Shown here one piece after another: positions 26,890 to 36,073 of a stretch of 64,000 bases of DNA; position 1 is the first letter of the stretch, and every line of letters begins with the position of its first letter. The notes under the pieces were generated by a model. It did not search any database and had not been told where the DNA came from. It saw only the letters and a list, made by a program, of their open reading frames with translations. This DNA comes from Dinoroseobacter sp049800835 (lineage in GTDB: Bacteria; Pseudomonadota; Alphaproteobacteria; Rhodobacterales; Rhodobacteraceae), in assembly GCF_049800835.1 (NCBI RefSeq), contig NZ_JBNAFU010000001.1, positions 372,001-436,000 on the forward strand. Direction: 5' to 3'. A program made the position numbers and the translations under genes.

Positions 26890-28017
26890 TCAGTCGTCGC
26901 CCTGGGCCTCGCTGCGACTTTTTCCGGCAACTTGCTGGGCCAATGTCGCCGCCATGAGCGCATTGAGATCCCCGTCGAGAACCCCGCTTGTGTCCGAGGT
27001 CTCGAACCCCGTTCGCAGATCCTTGACCATCTGATAGGGCTGCAACACGTAGGACCGGATCTGGTTCCCCCAGCCCGCATCGCCCTTGTTCTCATGCGCT
27101 TCGTTGATCGCAGCGTTCCGGCGATCCAACTCCATTTGATAGAGCCGCGATTTCAGGGCCTTCATGGCGATATCGCGGTTCTGGTGCTGGGACTTTTCGG
27201 AACTGGTGACGACGATACCGGTCGGATTGTGAGTAATCCGTACAGCAGAGTCCGTAGTGTTCACGTGCTGCCCGCCCGCGCCCGAAGACCGGTAAGTATC
27301 GATCCGGATGTCTGCCGGGTTCACCTCAATCTCGATATTGTCGTCCACAACGGGATAAACCCAGACTGAACTGAACGAGGTGTGCCGCCGCGCAGAACTG
27401 TCATAGGGGCTGATGCGTACCAAACGGTGCACGCCGGATTCGGATTTCAGCCAACCATAGGCATTGTGTCCGCTGATCTTGTAGGCGGCGGACTTGATGC
27501 CGGCCTCTTCACCCTGCGTTTCCGATTGCAGCTCCACCTCGTAGCCCTGCTTTTCCGCCCACCGCACATACATGCGCGCGAGCATCGACGCCCAGTCGCA
27601 ACTTTCAGTGCCCCCTGCCCCGGAGTTGATTTCGAGGAACGTATCGTTGCTGTCCGCTTCCCCGTCGAGCAGCGCCTCCAACTCCTTCGCGGCAGCTTTC
27701 GTCTCCAGTGCCTTGAGTGCTGTTTCGGCCTCGGCAACGACATCGGCATCGTCTTCCATCTCGCCAAGCTCGATCAGTTCCACATTGTCGGAAAGCTCCT
27801 GCTTGATGCCCTCAAAGGTCGAGATTGCATCGACGAGCAGCTGTCGCTCGCGCATGAGCTTCTGCGCCCGCGCCTGATCGTTCCACAGATCGGGATCCTC
27901 GATCATCGCGTTGAACTCTTCGAGCCGGTGCGGCGCGGTCTCATAGTCCAGCCGCTGCTCAAGCAGTTTCAGCGATTTCTCAATGGCCTCAACGGCGTTC
28001 TGGGCGTCTGCGCGCAT
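26890..28017 (-). CDS. prfB: Peptide chain release factor 2
   Basis: RF2 ends translation at UGA and UAA. The 375-residue product has the catalytic GGQ at 248-250 (SSGAGGQHVNTTDSA). The stop-codon-reading tripeptide at 203-205 is SPY where E. coli has SPF. The reading frame is continuous from an ATG, so the programmed +1 frameshift known from E. coli prfB is absent. It lies downstream of an unknown membrane protein and PBP1A on the same strand. Confidence 0.96.
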   Translation of the reverse strand: MRADAQNAVEAIEKSLKLLEQRLDYETAPHRLEEFNAMIEDPDLWNDQARAQKLMRERQLLVDAISTFEGIKQELSDNVELIELGEMEDDADVVAEAETALKALETKAAAKELEALLDGEADSNDTFLEINSGAGGTESCDWASMLARMYVRWAEKQGYEVELQSETQGEEAGIKSAAYKISGHNAYGWLKSESGVHRLVRISPYDSSARRHTSFSSVWVYPVVDDNIEIEVNPADIRIDTYRSSGAGGQHVNTTDSAVRITHNPTGIVVTSSEKSQHQNRDIAMKALKSRLYQMELDRRNAAINEAHENKGDAGWGNQIRSYVLQPYQMVKDLRTGFETSDTSGVLDGDLNALMAATLAQQVAGKSRSEAQGDD

Positions 28018-28107
28018 GGGGATTGCCTTCCAACCTCGGTGGAGAGCGTCAGCGCCCCCCGGCTTTCGGATGTAGCCAAACCCCGCGCGACACTCAAGGG
28101 TCCGGGG

Positions 28108-28809
28108 CTATTCGGCGGGCGTTGCCTCTGCCTCCAGATACGCGAGGCTTAGGACAACGGCAGCGAGGACCGTGTTGATGAGCCCCAGCAGCCAGCCTGC
28201 CATCGAAAGAAGAAAGACAAACAGGTCGAAGGTGCCGCGATACGTCGGCAGGGCGTCGACAGCGACCGATAGGATCGCCAGACCGAGGGTCGTGCAGAGC
28301 GCCGGGCCGATCAGAAACCGCGCCATTGTGCGCCAGAAGGTCAATCGTCCGCGCCGCGAGGCACTGGCGAGACGTTTGTCGCCCCCGGTGGCGGCAGCCG
28401 GAAACACGGTACCGAACTGGGCCAGAACCAGCGCAAAGAGCAGCAATCCGACCGACACCGAGACACCAAGCACAAAAATGCGGGCCGTTTCGTTTTCCAG
28501 TGCGAGCAACGGCGACGCCATGAACAAAACAGCCAGCATCACCGCAGCAACGAACGGGACGGTCGCGAAATAGCGCCAAAGGAACGGCCACTTTGAAGAC
28601 AACTCGAATACCTCGCGTGCCTGACCTGATGGCGGTGGCCCCAGCACTGCAGTACGGTGGGCCAGGTAAGCCACCAGTCCATACCCGGCCAGCACGCCGC
28701 CCAAGGGCATTTCGCCCGGGAGCATCATCTCAAGCACCGCAAGCGCAATGGCAGCGGCGATCAGGATCACGGCATTGGCTTTGAGTATGGGCCAGGCAAA
28801 GGCGTACAT
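28108..28809 (-). CDS. Conserved-looking integral membrane protein, unknown
   Basis: No family is recognised. The 233-residue product has a short N-terminus (MYAFAWPILKANAVILIAA) and about six hydrophobic helices separated by short loops. One longer cationic loop sits near residue 150 (DKRLASASRRGRL). A very good ribosome-binding site (AGGAGGTGA) lies directly upstream of the ATG, which supports real expression. It is placed between PBP1A and prfB on the same strand. Location does not by itself show a cell-wall role. Confidence 0.7.
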   Translation of the reverse strand: MYAFAWPILKANAVILIAAAIALAVLEMMLPGEMPLGGVLAGYGLVAYLAHRTAVLGPPPSGQAREVFELSSKWPFLWRYFATVPFVAAVMLAVLFMASPLLALENETARIFVLGVSVSVGLLLFALVLAQFGTVFPAAATGGDKRLASASRRGRLTFWRTMARFLIGPALCTTLGLAILSVAVDALPTYRGTFDLFVFLLSMAGWLLGLINTVLAAVVLSLAYLEAEATPAE

Positions 28810-28889
28810 GTCACCTCCTGAGCTTCGTTCCGCCCCCAAGACATCGACCTAGATCGAAAACCACGAAGTCAAAGCTAAGGCATACGCCC

Positions 28890-31409
28890 TTAGTAAAGCC
28901 CGCCCGCCGTTACGGTGCCGACATTGGCTTTCTCAGGCACCACGGCCGTCCGCCCAGTGGACGTGACAACCTCTGTCCCGCCCTGCTGCGTGTCCTGTGG
29001 CGGTGTGAACAGCGGTAAGTTGGACCCCATTGCAAACCCACCGTCGATGGCCGCGCCCACGCCGTAGAACGGCTCTTCGCCCGCACGGAAGAGTTCCGCG
29101 ACGACCTGTGCACCAGAGGCATCGTCATCCACGCGCCCACCGGTGATCCGGTCGATTTTCACGAAGGTTCCGCCATCGGGCACCTTGAACCGGCCACCAC
29201 CGTATTCCTCAACCGCCACGGTCATGAAATCATTAAACACCGGGCCGCACATGCCGCCACCCGACGCACCGCGCCCGAGCGTGCGCGGGATGTCGTATCC
29301 GATGTAGCAGCCCGCGACGATGTTCGATGAAAACCCGACAAACCAGACATCCTTGGCGTCATTGGTGGTGCCGGTCTTTCCAGCGATCGGCACCGGCAGG
29401 TTAACCGTTCGCGCCGCCGTGCCCCGGTCCACAACCCCCCGCATCATGGAGGTCAGCTGGTAAGCTGTGATCGGGTCGATGACCCGCGCGCGGTTCGACT
29501 TGATGCGCGGTGCCTCGCCATCGGGCAGGCTGGCTTCCATACAATCGAGGCATTCGCGGCGGTCATGACGGTAGACCGTCTCGCCCCAGCGGTCCTGTAC
29601 GCGGTCCACGAGCGTCGGTTCCACGCGTTCGCCGCCATTGGCGAACATCGCGTATGCGGCCACCATGTTGAACAGGGTTGTTTCCTGCGACCCCAGGGCA
29701 TTGGCCAGAAACGGTTCAAGCTTGTCATAGACACCGAACTGTTCAGCGTAGCGCGCAACTGTTTCCATGCCGACCTCTTGCGCAAGCCGCACGGTCATAA
29801 GGTTCCGCGACCGTTCGATCCCGGTGCGCAGTGGTGTCGGTCCGTAGAACTGGTTGGAGGCGTTTTTCGGCCGCCAGATGCCACCGCCGGTGTCAATCTC
29901 GATCGGGGCATCGATCACGATGGTCGCCGGCGAATAGCCCGTGTCCAGCGCGGCGGCGTAGACCAGCGGCTTGAAGCTCGACCCTGGCTGGCGTGTGGCC
30001 TGCGTGGCACGATTGAAGACGGATGACTGGTAAGAGAACCCGCCCTGCATCGCCAGAACGCGCCCCGTGTTCACGTCCATCGCCATGAAGCCACCCTGCA
30101 CTTCTGGGATCTGGCGCAGGGACCAGCCGTTCTCGCCATCTGTCACATGGATCACATCCCCAACGGCCAGCAGATCGGACGCGGTGCGCGCCTGCGGGCC
30201 AAGCCCCCCACCCTCGCGCCGCGGGCGCGCCCACCGCACGTCACGCGCAGGCAGGCGTTCGGCGTCTCCGGGAATGCCCTCCACGCCGAGGATGGCATCG
30301 CCGCCATCAAACCCCAGCACAACTGCCGCGCGCCAGCCCGCAATATCGCGCGGCACGCGCAGGTCCGAGAGGGCCTCGCGCCAAGTGCCAAGTTCAGCTT
30401 CGGAGATCCGCTCGGAGGGGCCCCGATAAACACCGCGAGATCGGTCGTATTTCTCCAGCCCGTCCTGCAGAGCCTTGGCCGCACTGCGTTGCAAAAGCGG
30501 ATCGACCGTGGCGCGAATGGTCAGACCGCCGGTAAAGAACTCTTCTTCACCAAAACGCCCCGACAACTGGCGCCGGATCTCGTCGGTGAAGTAATCGCGG
30601 GGCGGGAGTGAACTGCGAAAACTCGCGTAGGCCCCGCTTTGCACGGATTCCAGCGGCATTTCACGGGCGGTCTGATAGGCATCTGCCGTGATGTAGCCGT
30701 TCTCGAACATCTCGCGCAGCACGAAATTGCGTCGGCCCGTGGCCTCTTCGCGGTCGCGCACCGGATGAAGGTTCGAGGGTTCCTTGGGCAAGGCCGCAAG
30801 ATACGCCGCCTCGTGGATCTCCAGTTCGGCCAGCGCCTTGTTGAAATAGGTCTGTGCCGCCGCCGCGACACCGAAGCTGTTCTGACCAAGGAAGATTTCG
30901 TTGAGGTACAGTTCGAGGATATCCTCTTTCTCGAGCGTTTCCTCGATGCGGGCCGACAGGATGATTTCCTTGATCTTGCGCTCTGCGGACCGCTCCCCCC
31001 CCAGTAGGAAATTCTTCATCACCTGCTGCGTGATCGTCGACGCACCACGCAAGCGCCCGCCAGTGGCCGCCTCGTACGCTGCCGCCGCGATCCCGCGCGG
31101 ATCGTAACCCTTGTGGCTGTAGAAATTCTTGTCTTCCGCAGAAATGAACGCCTGCTTGACCAGATCGGGGATTTCATCGGCCGGTGCGAACACCCGCCGT
31201 TCGCGCGCGAACTCGTCCATCAAGGCGCCTTCGCTGGAATAGACGCGGCTGATCGTGGGCGGGGCATACTGCGCAAGGGCCTCGGTATCCGGCAGATCGC
31301 GCCCGTACATCCACAGCACAGCCCCCACCGTCAGCGCCACGGCAAAAAGCCCCAGCGTCAGAGTGGTAAAGATGGCGCCGAAAACGCCAAGAATGAACCG
31401 GATCAACAC
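28890..31409 (-). CDS. mrcA: Penicillin-binding protein 1A (bifunctional murein synthase)
   Basis: PBP1A polymerises and crosslinks peptidoglycan in the periplasm. The 839-residue product has a membrane anchor at about 8-34 and a glycosyltransferase (GT51) domain with the catalytic Glu 92 in SAEDKNFYSHKG and GASTITQQVMKN. An OB-like insert follows, then a transpeptidase domain with SxxK at S477-K480 (PGSSFKP), an SRN motif (IERSRNLM) and KTGTTNDAKD. The start is GTG. The AmiC-type amidase that often neighbours it in alphaproteobacteria is one gene away on the same strand. Confidence 0.95.
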   Translation of the reverse strand: MLIRFILGVFGAIFTTLTLGLFAVALTVGAVLWMYGRDLPDTEALAQYAPPTISRVYSSEGALMDEFARERRVFAPADEIPDLVKQAFISAEDKNFYSHKGYDPRGIAAAAYEAATGGRLRGASTITQQVMKNFLLGGERSAERKIKEIILSARIEETLEKEDILELYLNEIFLGQNSFGVAAAAQTYFNKALAELEIHEAAYLAALPKEPSNLHPVRDREEATGRRNFVLREMFENGYITADAYQTAREMPLESVQSGAYASFRSSLPPRDYFTDEIRRQLSGRFGEEEFFTGGLTIRATVDPLLQRSAAKALQDGLEKYDRSRGVYRGPSERISEAELGTWREALSDLRVPRDIAGWRAAVVLGFDGGDAILGVEGIPGDAERLPARDVRWARPRREGGGLGPQARTASDLLAVGDVIHVTDGENGWSLRQIPEVQGGFMAMDVNTGRVLAMQGGFSYQSSVFNRATQATRQPGSSFKPLVYAAALDTGYSPATIVIDAPIEIDTGGGIWRPKNASNQFYGPTPLRTGIERSRNLMTVRLAQEVGMETVARYAEQFGVYDKLEPFLANALGSQETTLFNMVAAYAMFANGGERVEPTLVDRVQDRWGETVYRHDRRECLDCMEASLPDGEAPRIKSNRARVIDPITAYQLTSMMRGVVDRGTAARTVNLPVPIAGKTGTTNDAKDVWFVGFSSNIVAGCYIGYDIPRTLGRGASGGGMCGPVFNDFMTVAVEEYGGGRFKVPDGGTFVKIDRITGGRVDDDASGAQVVAELFRAGEEPFYGVGAAIDGGFAMGSNLPLFTPPQDTQQGGTEVVTSTGRTAVVPEKANVGTVTAGGLY

Positions 31410-31573
31410 AGCTGCCCCATGCTTCGTTATCGTGTCAGTCTATACCGATCTCGGAGCGTCCGGTCAAAAGCACAACCGTCTGACGGCGCGTAAATACCGC
31501 AGGCCCTGCGCGACACGCCGCCGCCTCTGCATCACATCCGCGCGAGCCTGCGCACTCGGAAGGGCAAAAAAAG

Positions 31574-32194
31574 ATGGCACCCAGACCGGGACCTGAACAG
31601 ATCATCCAAACCTACACCGAAGGCGCACACATCTTTGCGCGCGCGCGAGGGACCTCCTTGTGGGAGCTTCCGATGCTCCGACGCCTTCAGCGCGAAGCGA
31701 AAGGTCGCCGCGTTCTGGATATCGGTTGCGGGACGGGCATGCCGCTTGCATGGTGGCTGGCTCGGCGCGGGTTCATGATGACAAGCACGGATGCCGCTCC
31801 GACCATGCTGGCATTCTACCGTGCCGACGTTCCCGGAGCCCGCTTACATCTGGCAGACATGCGCCACCTCGCCATGCGCAGGCAGTTCGACGTGCTGCTG
31901 GCCTGGGACAGCTTCTTTCATCTTTCGCACCGCGCGCAGGCAGGCATGTTTCCTATTTTTGCGAACCATGCCGCCCCAAACGCCCTGTTGATCTTTTCCA
32001 CGGGTCCGACACGCGGCGAAGCTGTCGGGCATGCCGCCGGAGGGGCTGTGTACCACGCCAGCCACGCGCCGCTCACCTACCGGCGCATGCTGCGCGCTGC
32101 GGGGTTCGAGGTTGTCTTGTTTCGCCCGAACGATCCCGATCTGGACCGCCACAGTTGGTGGGTGTGCCGCAAGACCGGCAGGCGCGGTTACTGA
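31574..32194 (+). CDS. Class I SAM-dependent methyltransferase
   Basis: This 206-residue protein has a Rossmann-type SAM-binding fold with motif I VLDIGCGTGMPLAWWLARRG and the acidic residue after beta strand 2 (TSTDAAPTML). The substrate is unknown. It lies on the plus strand between the minus-strand PBP1A and amidase genes, and its last seven bases overlap the amidase gene end. The 164-base region upstream is shared with the PBP1A promoter, with no clear operator. Confidence 0.82.
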   Translation: MAPRPGPEQIIQTYTEGAHIFARARGTSLWELPMLRRLQREAKGRRVLDIGCGTGMPLAWWLARRGFMMTSTDAAPTMLAFYRADVPGARLHLADMRHLAMRRQFDVLLAWDSFFHLSHRAQAGMFPIFANHAAPNALLIFSTGPTRGEAVGHAAGGAVYHASHAPLTYRRMLRAAGFEVVLFRPNDPDLDRHSWWVCRKTGRRGY

Positions 32195-33426
32195 CGGATC
32201 AGGTCCGCTTCGGCGGCATCTCCGATGGCCCATCTTTCGAGCGCGGTGCGAATCCCTTCGGCCAACTGCATTCGCCACTCTTCGGAGAGCAGGCGTTCCA
32301 GATCGCTGTCAGAGCTCAGAAACCCAAGCTCGATCAAAGCCGATGGGATGTCGGGGGCCCGTAACACGGAAAAATCAGCAGAAAGGCGCGGACGTTGATG
32401 CATTTCGCCGACCGTTTCGGTGATCCCTTCCACCAAAGCGTCCGCCAACCGGTTGGATCTTGGGCGGACTTCGGTGCGGGCCAGATCCATCAATGCCGTC
32501 GCCACCGTGTCGTCCTGCGCGGTCAGGTCCATGCCGGCCAACAAGCTCGCGCGATCCAGTTGTTCGGCAAGCCGGGCCGAGGCCGCGTCCGAGGCCACAT
32601 CCGACAAGGTGTAGACCCGTGCGCCCGACGCCTCTCCGGCAATCAGGGCATCGGCATGCAACGACAAAAAGACATCCGCCCCCGCCGCGCGCGCCCGCGC
32701 GACGCGTTCGGGCAACGGGACGAACTCATCCTCCGTCCGGGTCATCAGGACCGTATAACCGGCGTTGCGTACGAGGTGATCCTGCAACTCGCGCGCGAAC
32801 TGAAGCATTAAGTCGGCTTCGGTATATCCATCCCGCTCCGCGCCCGGATCAAACCCGCCATGCCCCGGGTCCAGCATGACGATCAAGGGGCGGTCGCCGC
32901 GCTGGCGTGTCACGGCAAGGGCCTCCTGTTCCACCGGGGTCGGCTGATCTTCGGTCACTCCCAGATCGCCCCGCGCGGCATCGGCAAGAAATGTCACTTC
33001 ATCAACGGCTGTCAGCGTGATCTCCAGCAGAGCCGTTCCCACCCCTTCGTCCACGAGCATTTCGGCCTCGGCCAGGGCCATCGGCTCCGACAGGAACAAT
33101 TCCAGCCGCGACCATCCCTCGCGGGCCATGCTGGCGGACACCCGCTCGACGCCCGCGGTGCCCAGGTAACTTTCCGGCGCGGCACCGGAAAAATCCACTT
33201 CCCGAAACTCGATCACCACGCGCATCGGGTTCAGGCGGGTTTCGATGCGATAGGGCACCGGCTGAGACAGCCCGAGCACCAGCATGACGCCCTCCGCGGT
33301 GGTGCTCAGACTGGAATAGCCTTCATCGATACGGGCTAGCGCATGCAAGTCCTGCGCCGGTGCCGAACCCAGCGAGGCCAGCAGCACTGCAAGCGCCGCG
33401 CAAAAACTCGATACTGACCTGCTCAT
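32188..33426 (-). CDS. amiC: N-acetylmuramoyl-L-alanine amidase, AmiC type
   Basis: This periplasmic zinc amidase cuts the stem peptide from murein, mainly during daughter-cell separation. The 412-residue product has a signal peptide (cleavage near APAQ, residue 25), an AMIN domain at about 30-130 that targets septal murein, and an Amidase_3 domain from about 180. The ligands are H189 (LDPGHGGFDPG), E203 (YTEADL) and H257 (LSLHADA), with the catalytic Glu in ALIELGFLS. Activity in this group usually needs an M23/LytM activator, and such a protein is encoded at 21613-22944. Confidence 0.94.
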   Translation of the reverse strand: MSRSVSSFCAALAVLLASLGSAPAQDLHALARIDEGYSSLSTTAEGVMLVLGLSQPVPYRIETRLNPMRVVIEFREVDFSGAAPESYLGTAGVERVSASMAREGWSRLELFLSEPMALAEAEMLVDEGVGTALLEITLTAVDEVTFLADAARGDLGVTEDQPTPVEQEALAVTRQRGDRPLIVMLDPGHGGFDPGAERDGYTEADLMLQFARELQDHLVRNAGYTVLMTRTEDEFVPLPERVARARAAGADVFLSLHADALIAGEASGARVYTLSDVASDAASARLAEQLDRASLLAGMDLTAQDDTVATALMDLARTEVRPRSNRLADALVEGITETVGEMHQRPRLSADFSVLRAPDIPSALIELGFLSSDSDLERLLSEEWRMQLAEGIRTALERWAIGDAAEADLIRQ

Positions 33427-33486
33427 TCGATCGCCTTGATTTTTTTGGGCGACTATACGCAGTTACTTCTGCAACGAAAACAGAGA

Positions 33487-34647
33487 TTACGCTCGCAAGG
33501 GTTGCCGCGCGTTAAAAAAAACGGCCAGACGGGACATCCCCTCCGCGACATCGCGGGTGGCTCGCGCATAGGACAGGCGCAGCATGCCTCCGCCCCGAAG
33601 GGCATCGAAATCAAGCCCGGGTGTCACGGCCACCCCTGCCGTCGAGAGGATTTCACGACTCAGCGCGAGCGTGTCCGAACTCAAATGCGAAACATCGACA
33701 TAGACATAAAAAGCGCCATCGGGCGGCGCAAAATGCGTCAGGCCCATCGCAGTCAGCGCCTCGGTCACGATCCGGCGGTTTTCTGCATAAACCGCGCGAT
33801 TGCCCTCTAGCTCCGCCTCGGCCTCGCCCGACAGCGCGCCAATCGCGGCGATCTGTGCGGCATGCGGCGCGCAGATGAACATGTTTTGCGCCAGCCTCTC
33901 GATCCGGCGCACGTGATCCTGCGGCACCACCATCCAGCCAAGGCGCCACCCGGTCATCGAAAAATACTTCGAAAACGAGTTGATGACATAGACCTCGTCG
34001 GACACCTCAAGTGCGCTGACCGCGCGGGCGCCATAGTGCAAACCATGATAGATCTCGTCCGAAATGAACGCCCGACCCTGCGACTGGCATGCCTCAACCA
34101 GCCCCGCCAGCCCCTCATGTCCAAGCATCGTCCCGGTCGGATTGTTCGGAGAAGCGACAATGGCCCCGGCGATATCGGCGGCGCGCACCGCGTCCGGTTG
34201 CAGGCGGTGCCCTTCCGCAGCGTGCGTCGGAAGGCCCACGGGCTCCAGAGACAAGGCGCGCAGGATCTGGCGGTAACTCGGATACCCGGGCTCCGCGACG
34301 CCGACCCGTTCACCCGCATCAAAAAGCGCTGTGAAGGCCAGCAGGAATGCCGCCGACGACCCCGCCGTGACAACCACACGATCCGGGTTGAGGTCGATGC
34401 CGTACCACCTTTGGTAAAGCCGCGCGATCCCTTCGCGCAGTTCCGGCACTCCCAACGCGACGGTGTACCCCAGTGGCGTGTCGAGGGCCCTGGCGAGCGC
34501 CGTGCGCGCCGCGGCGGGGGCCGGCGTGCCGGGCTGGCCGACCTCCATGTGGATGACACTTTGCCCCGTTGCCTCGGCAGCCCGCGCGGCCTCCATCACA
34601 TCCATCACAATGAAAGGATCGATGTCGGAGCGGCTTGAGTTTCGCAT
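33487..34647 (-). CDS. Pyridoxal-phosphate aminotransferase, class I/II
   Basis: This is a fold-type I aminotransferase of 386 residues. The PLP lysine is K227 in NSFSKYFSMTGWRLGW. The cofactor-binding SPNNPTG stretch at 166-172 and the DEIYHGLHYG segment are also present. It resembles the aspartate aminotransferase-like group, but the amino-acid substrate cannot be told. The start removes a poorly conserved upstream extension. It is divergent from the BepA-like protease gene and upstream of the amidase by 60 bases. Confidence 0.88.
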   Translation of the reverse strand: MRNSSRSDIDPFIVMDVMEAARAAEATGQSVIHMEVGQPGTPAPAAARTALARALDTPLGYTVALGVPELREGIARLYQRWYGIDLNPDRVVVTAGSSAAFLLAFTALFDAGERVGVAEPGYPSYRQILRALSLEPVGLPTHAAEGHRLQPDAVRAADIAGAIVASPNNPTGTMLGHEGLAGLVEACQSQGRAFISDEIYHGLHYGARAVSALEVSDEVYVINSFSKYFSMTGWRLGWMVVPQDHVRRIERLAQNMFICAPHAAQIAAIGALSGEAEAELEGNRAVYAENRRIVTEALTAMGLTHFAPPDGAFYVYVDVSHLSSDTLALSREILSTAGVAVTPGLDFDALRGGGMLRLSYARATRDVAEGMSRLAVFFNARQPLRA

Positions 34648-34716
34648 CAGGGAGCCCTTAACTTCGCACGGCGTGCCCGCGCTCCCGAGCTTTCGCAATC
34701 TGCGGTCCAGAGGTCA

Positions 34717-36060
34717 ATGCACCAACTCAAACACTTCCTGACAACGCTGTGCCTGATCTGCGCAACGGTTGTGAGCACCCTGCCAGCCAATGGCCAGTCG
34801 CTGATCCGGGACGCCGAGATCGAACGCTCGCTCCGCGAACTGGCCGCGCCGCTGATGAACGCGGCCGGGCTGGGCAACCAGCGGATGAATTTCTGGATTC
34901 TCGACGACAGCAAGATGAATGCCTTCGTCGCGGGTCCAAAGACCATCATCCTGCACAGTGGGTTGCTGTTCCGCTTGGAGACACCGGAAATGGTGCAGGC
35001 TGTACTGGCCCACGAGATCGCGCACATTGCAAACGGACACCTGTCGCGCCGTCCGGCGAACCTTCAGGCCTCCGGGCGCATGGCGCGGGTGGGTCTTGCC
35101 CTCGCACTGGCCGCCGCCGCCGCCACCGGCAGCGCGGAGGCCGCCGTCGGATTGGGCGTCGGATCCGCAGATGCGGCGCGTCGTGCCTTTTTTGCCCATA
35201 CGCGCGCCGAGGAAGCCTCTGCCGACCGGTCCGCAGGACGCTACATGGTCGGTGCCGGTATCGATCCGGGCGCTCTGGTCGATGTTATGGAAGTGTTTCG
35301 TGGTCAGGAGGTTCTGACCACCGCCCGGCAGGACCCTTACGTGCGCACCCACCCGCTCACCCGCGACCGGCTGCGCGCTGCCCAAGGCATGGCCGCCGCC
35401 GCCAACGTGCCCGATCGGGACCGCAGCGCGTCGGCCTACTGGTACGCCCGGTTGCAGGGCAAGCTTTCGGCTTTCCTGCGCAATCCGAACTGGACCCAGC
35501 GTCGGATCGGCAACCGAACGGACGAAGTCGCCCTGATGCGGCGTGCAATCGCTTACCACAAGACCCCCGACCCCGAACGGGCCATTGCGACAATGGACAA
35601 GCTTCTGTCGGTGCGTCCCAATGATCCTTACTACAACGAGCTTCTCGGCCAGATCCTGTTCGAATCGCGGCGTTACCCACAAGCGGTCGAAGCCTACAGG
35701 CGCGCTGTCGCACTGGCCCCGCGCGAAGCGCAGATTCAGGCGGGGCTGGGGCGCGCGTTGCTCGCGCTCAAGACCAGCAGCGCCACGCGCGAGGCGCTCA
35801 ACGTATTGCAGCGCGCCTACAGTCGCGATCCCGTAAACCCGCGTCTGCTGCGCGATCTGGCGCAGGCTTACGCCGAAACCGGTCAATCCGGCATGGCCTC
35901 GATCACGGTGGCAGAGCGGTACGCGCTGGCCGGTCGCCTTGACGACGCCGCTGTTCAGGCCCGCCGGGCGTCCGGACTGTTGCCGGCAGGCAGCCCTGGC
36001 GCGCGGCGCGCGCAGGACATAATCCGCAGCGCAGAGCGATCCTCGAAAGCCAGACGCTGA
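34717..36060 (+). CDS. Periplasmic M48 metalloprotease with TPR repeats (BepA-like)
   Basis: BepA-type proteins assist or degrade outer-membrane proteins stalled at the BAM complex, including LptD. The 447-residue product has a signal peptide ending near ANGQ (about residue 27) and an M48 domain with the zinc motif H99-E100-x-x-H103 (AHEIAHIANGH). A third ligand is likely in the AEEASADRSAGRYM stretch. The C-terminal half carries TPR-like repeats (NDPYYNELLGQILFESRRY...). Its role in outer-membrane quality control is inferred from family and the nearby bamB and lptD genes. Confidence 0.88.
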   Translation: MHQLKHFLTTLCLICATVVSTLPANGQSLIRDAEIERSLRELAAPLMNAAGLGNQRMNFWILDDSKMNAFVAGPKTIILHSGLLFRLETPEMVQAVLAHEIAHIANGHLSRRPANLQASGRMARVGLALALAAAAATGSAEAAVGLGVGSADAARRAFFAHTRAEEASADRSAGRYMVGAGIDPGALVDVMEVFRGQEVLTTARQDPYVRTHPLTRDRLRAAQGMAAAANVPDRDRSASAYWYARLQGKLSAFLRNPNWTQRRIGNRTDEVALMRRAIAYHKTPDPERAIATMDKLLSVRPNDPYYNELLGQILFESRRYPQAVEAYRRAVALAPREAQIQAGLGRALLALKTSSATREALNVLQRAYSRDPVNPRLLRDLAQAYAETGQSGMASITVAERYALAGRLDDAAVQARRASGLLPAGSPGARRAQDIIRSAERSSKARR

Positions 36061-36073
36061 GGCACCGCTGCTT

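Noticed and set aside
27940..28017. Programmed +1 frameshift in prfB
   Set aside because: The frame is continuous from the ATG with no internal stop, so no frameshift is needed.
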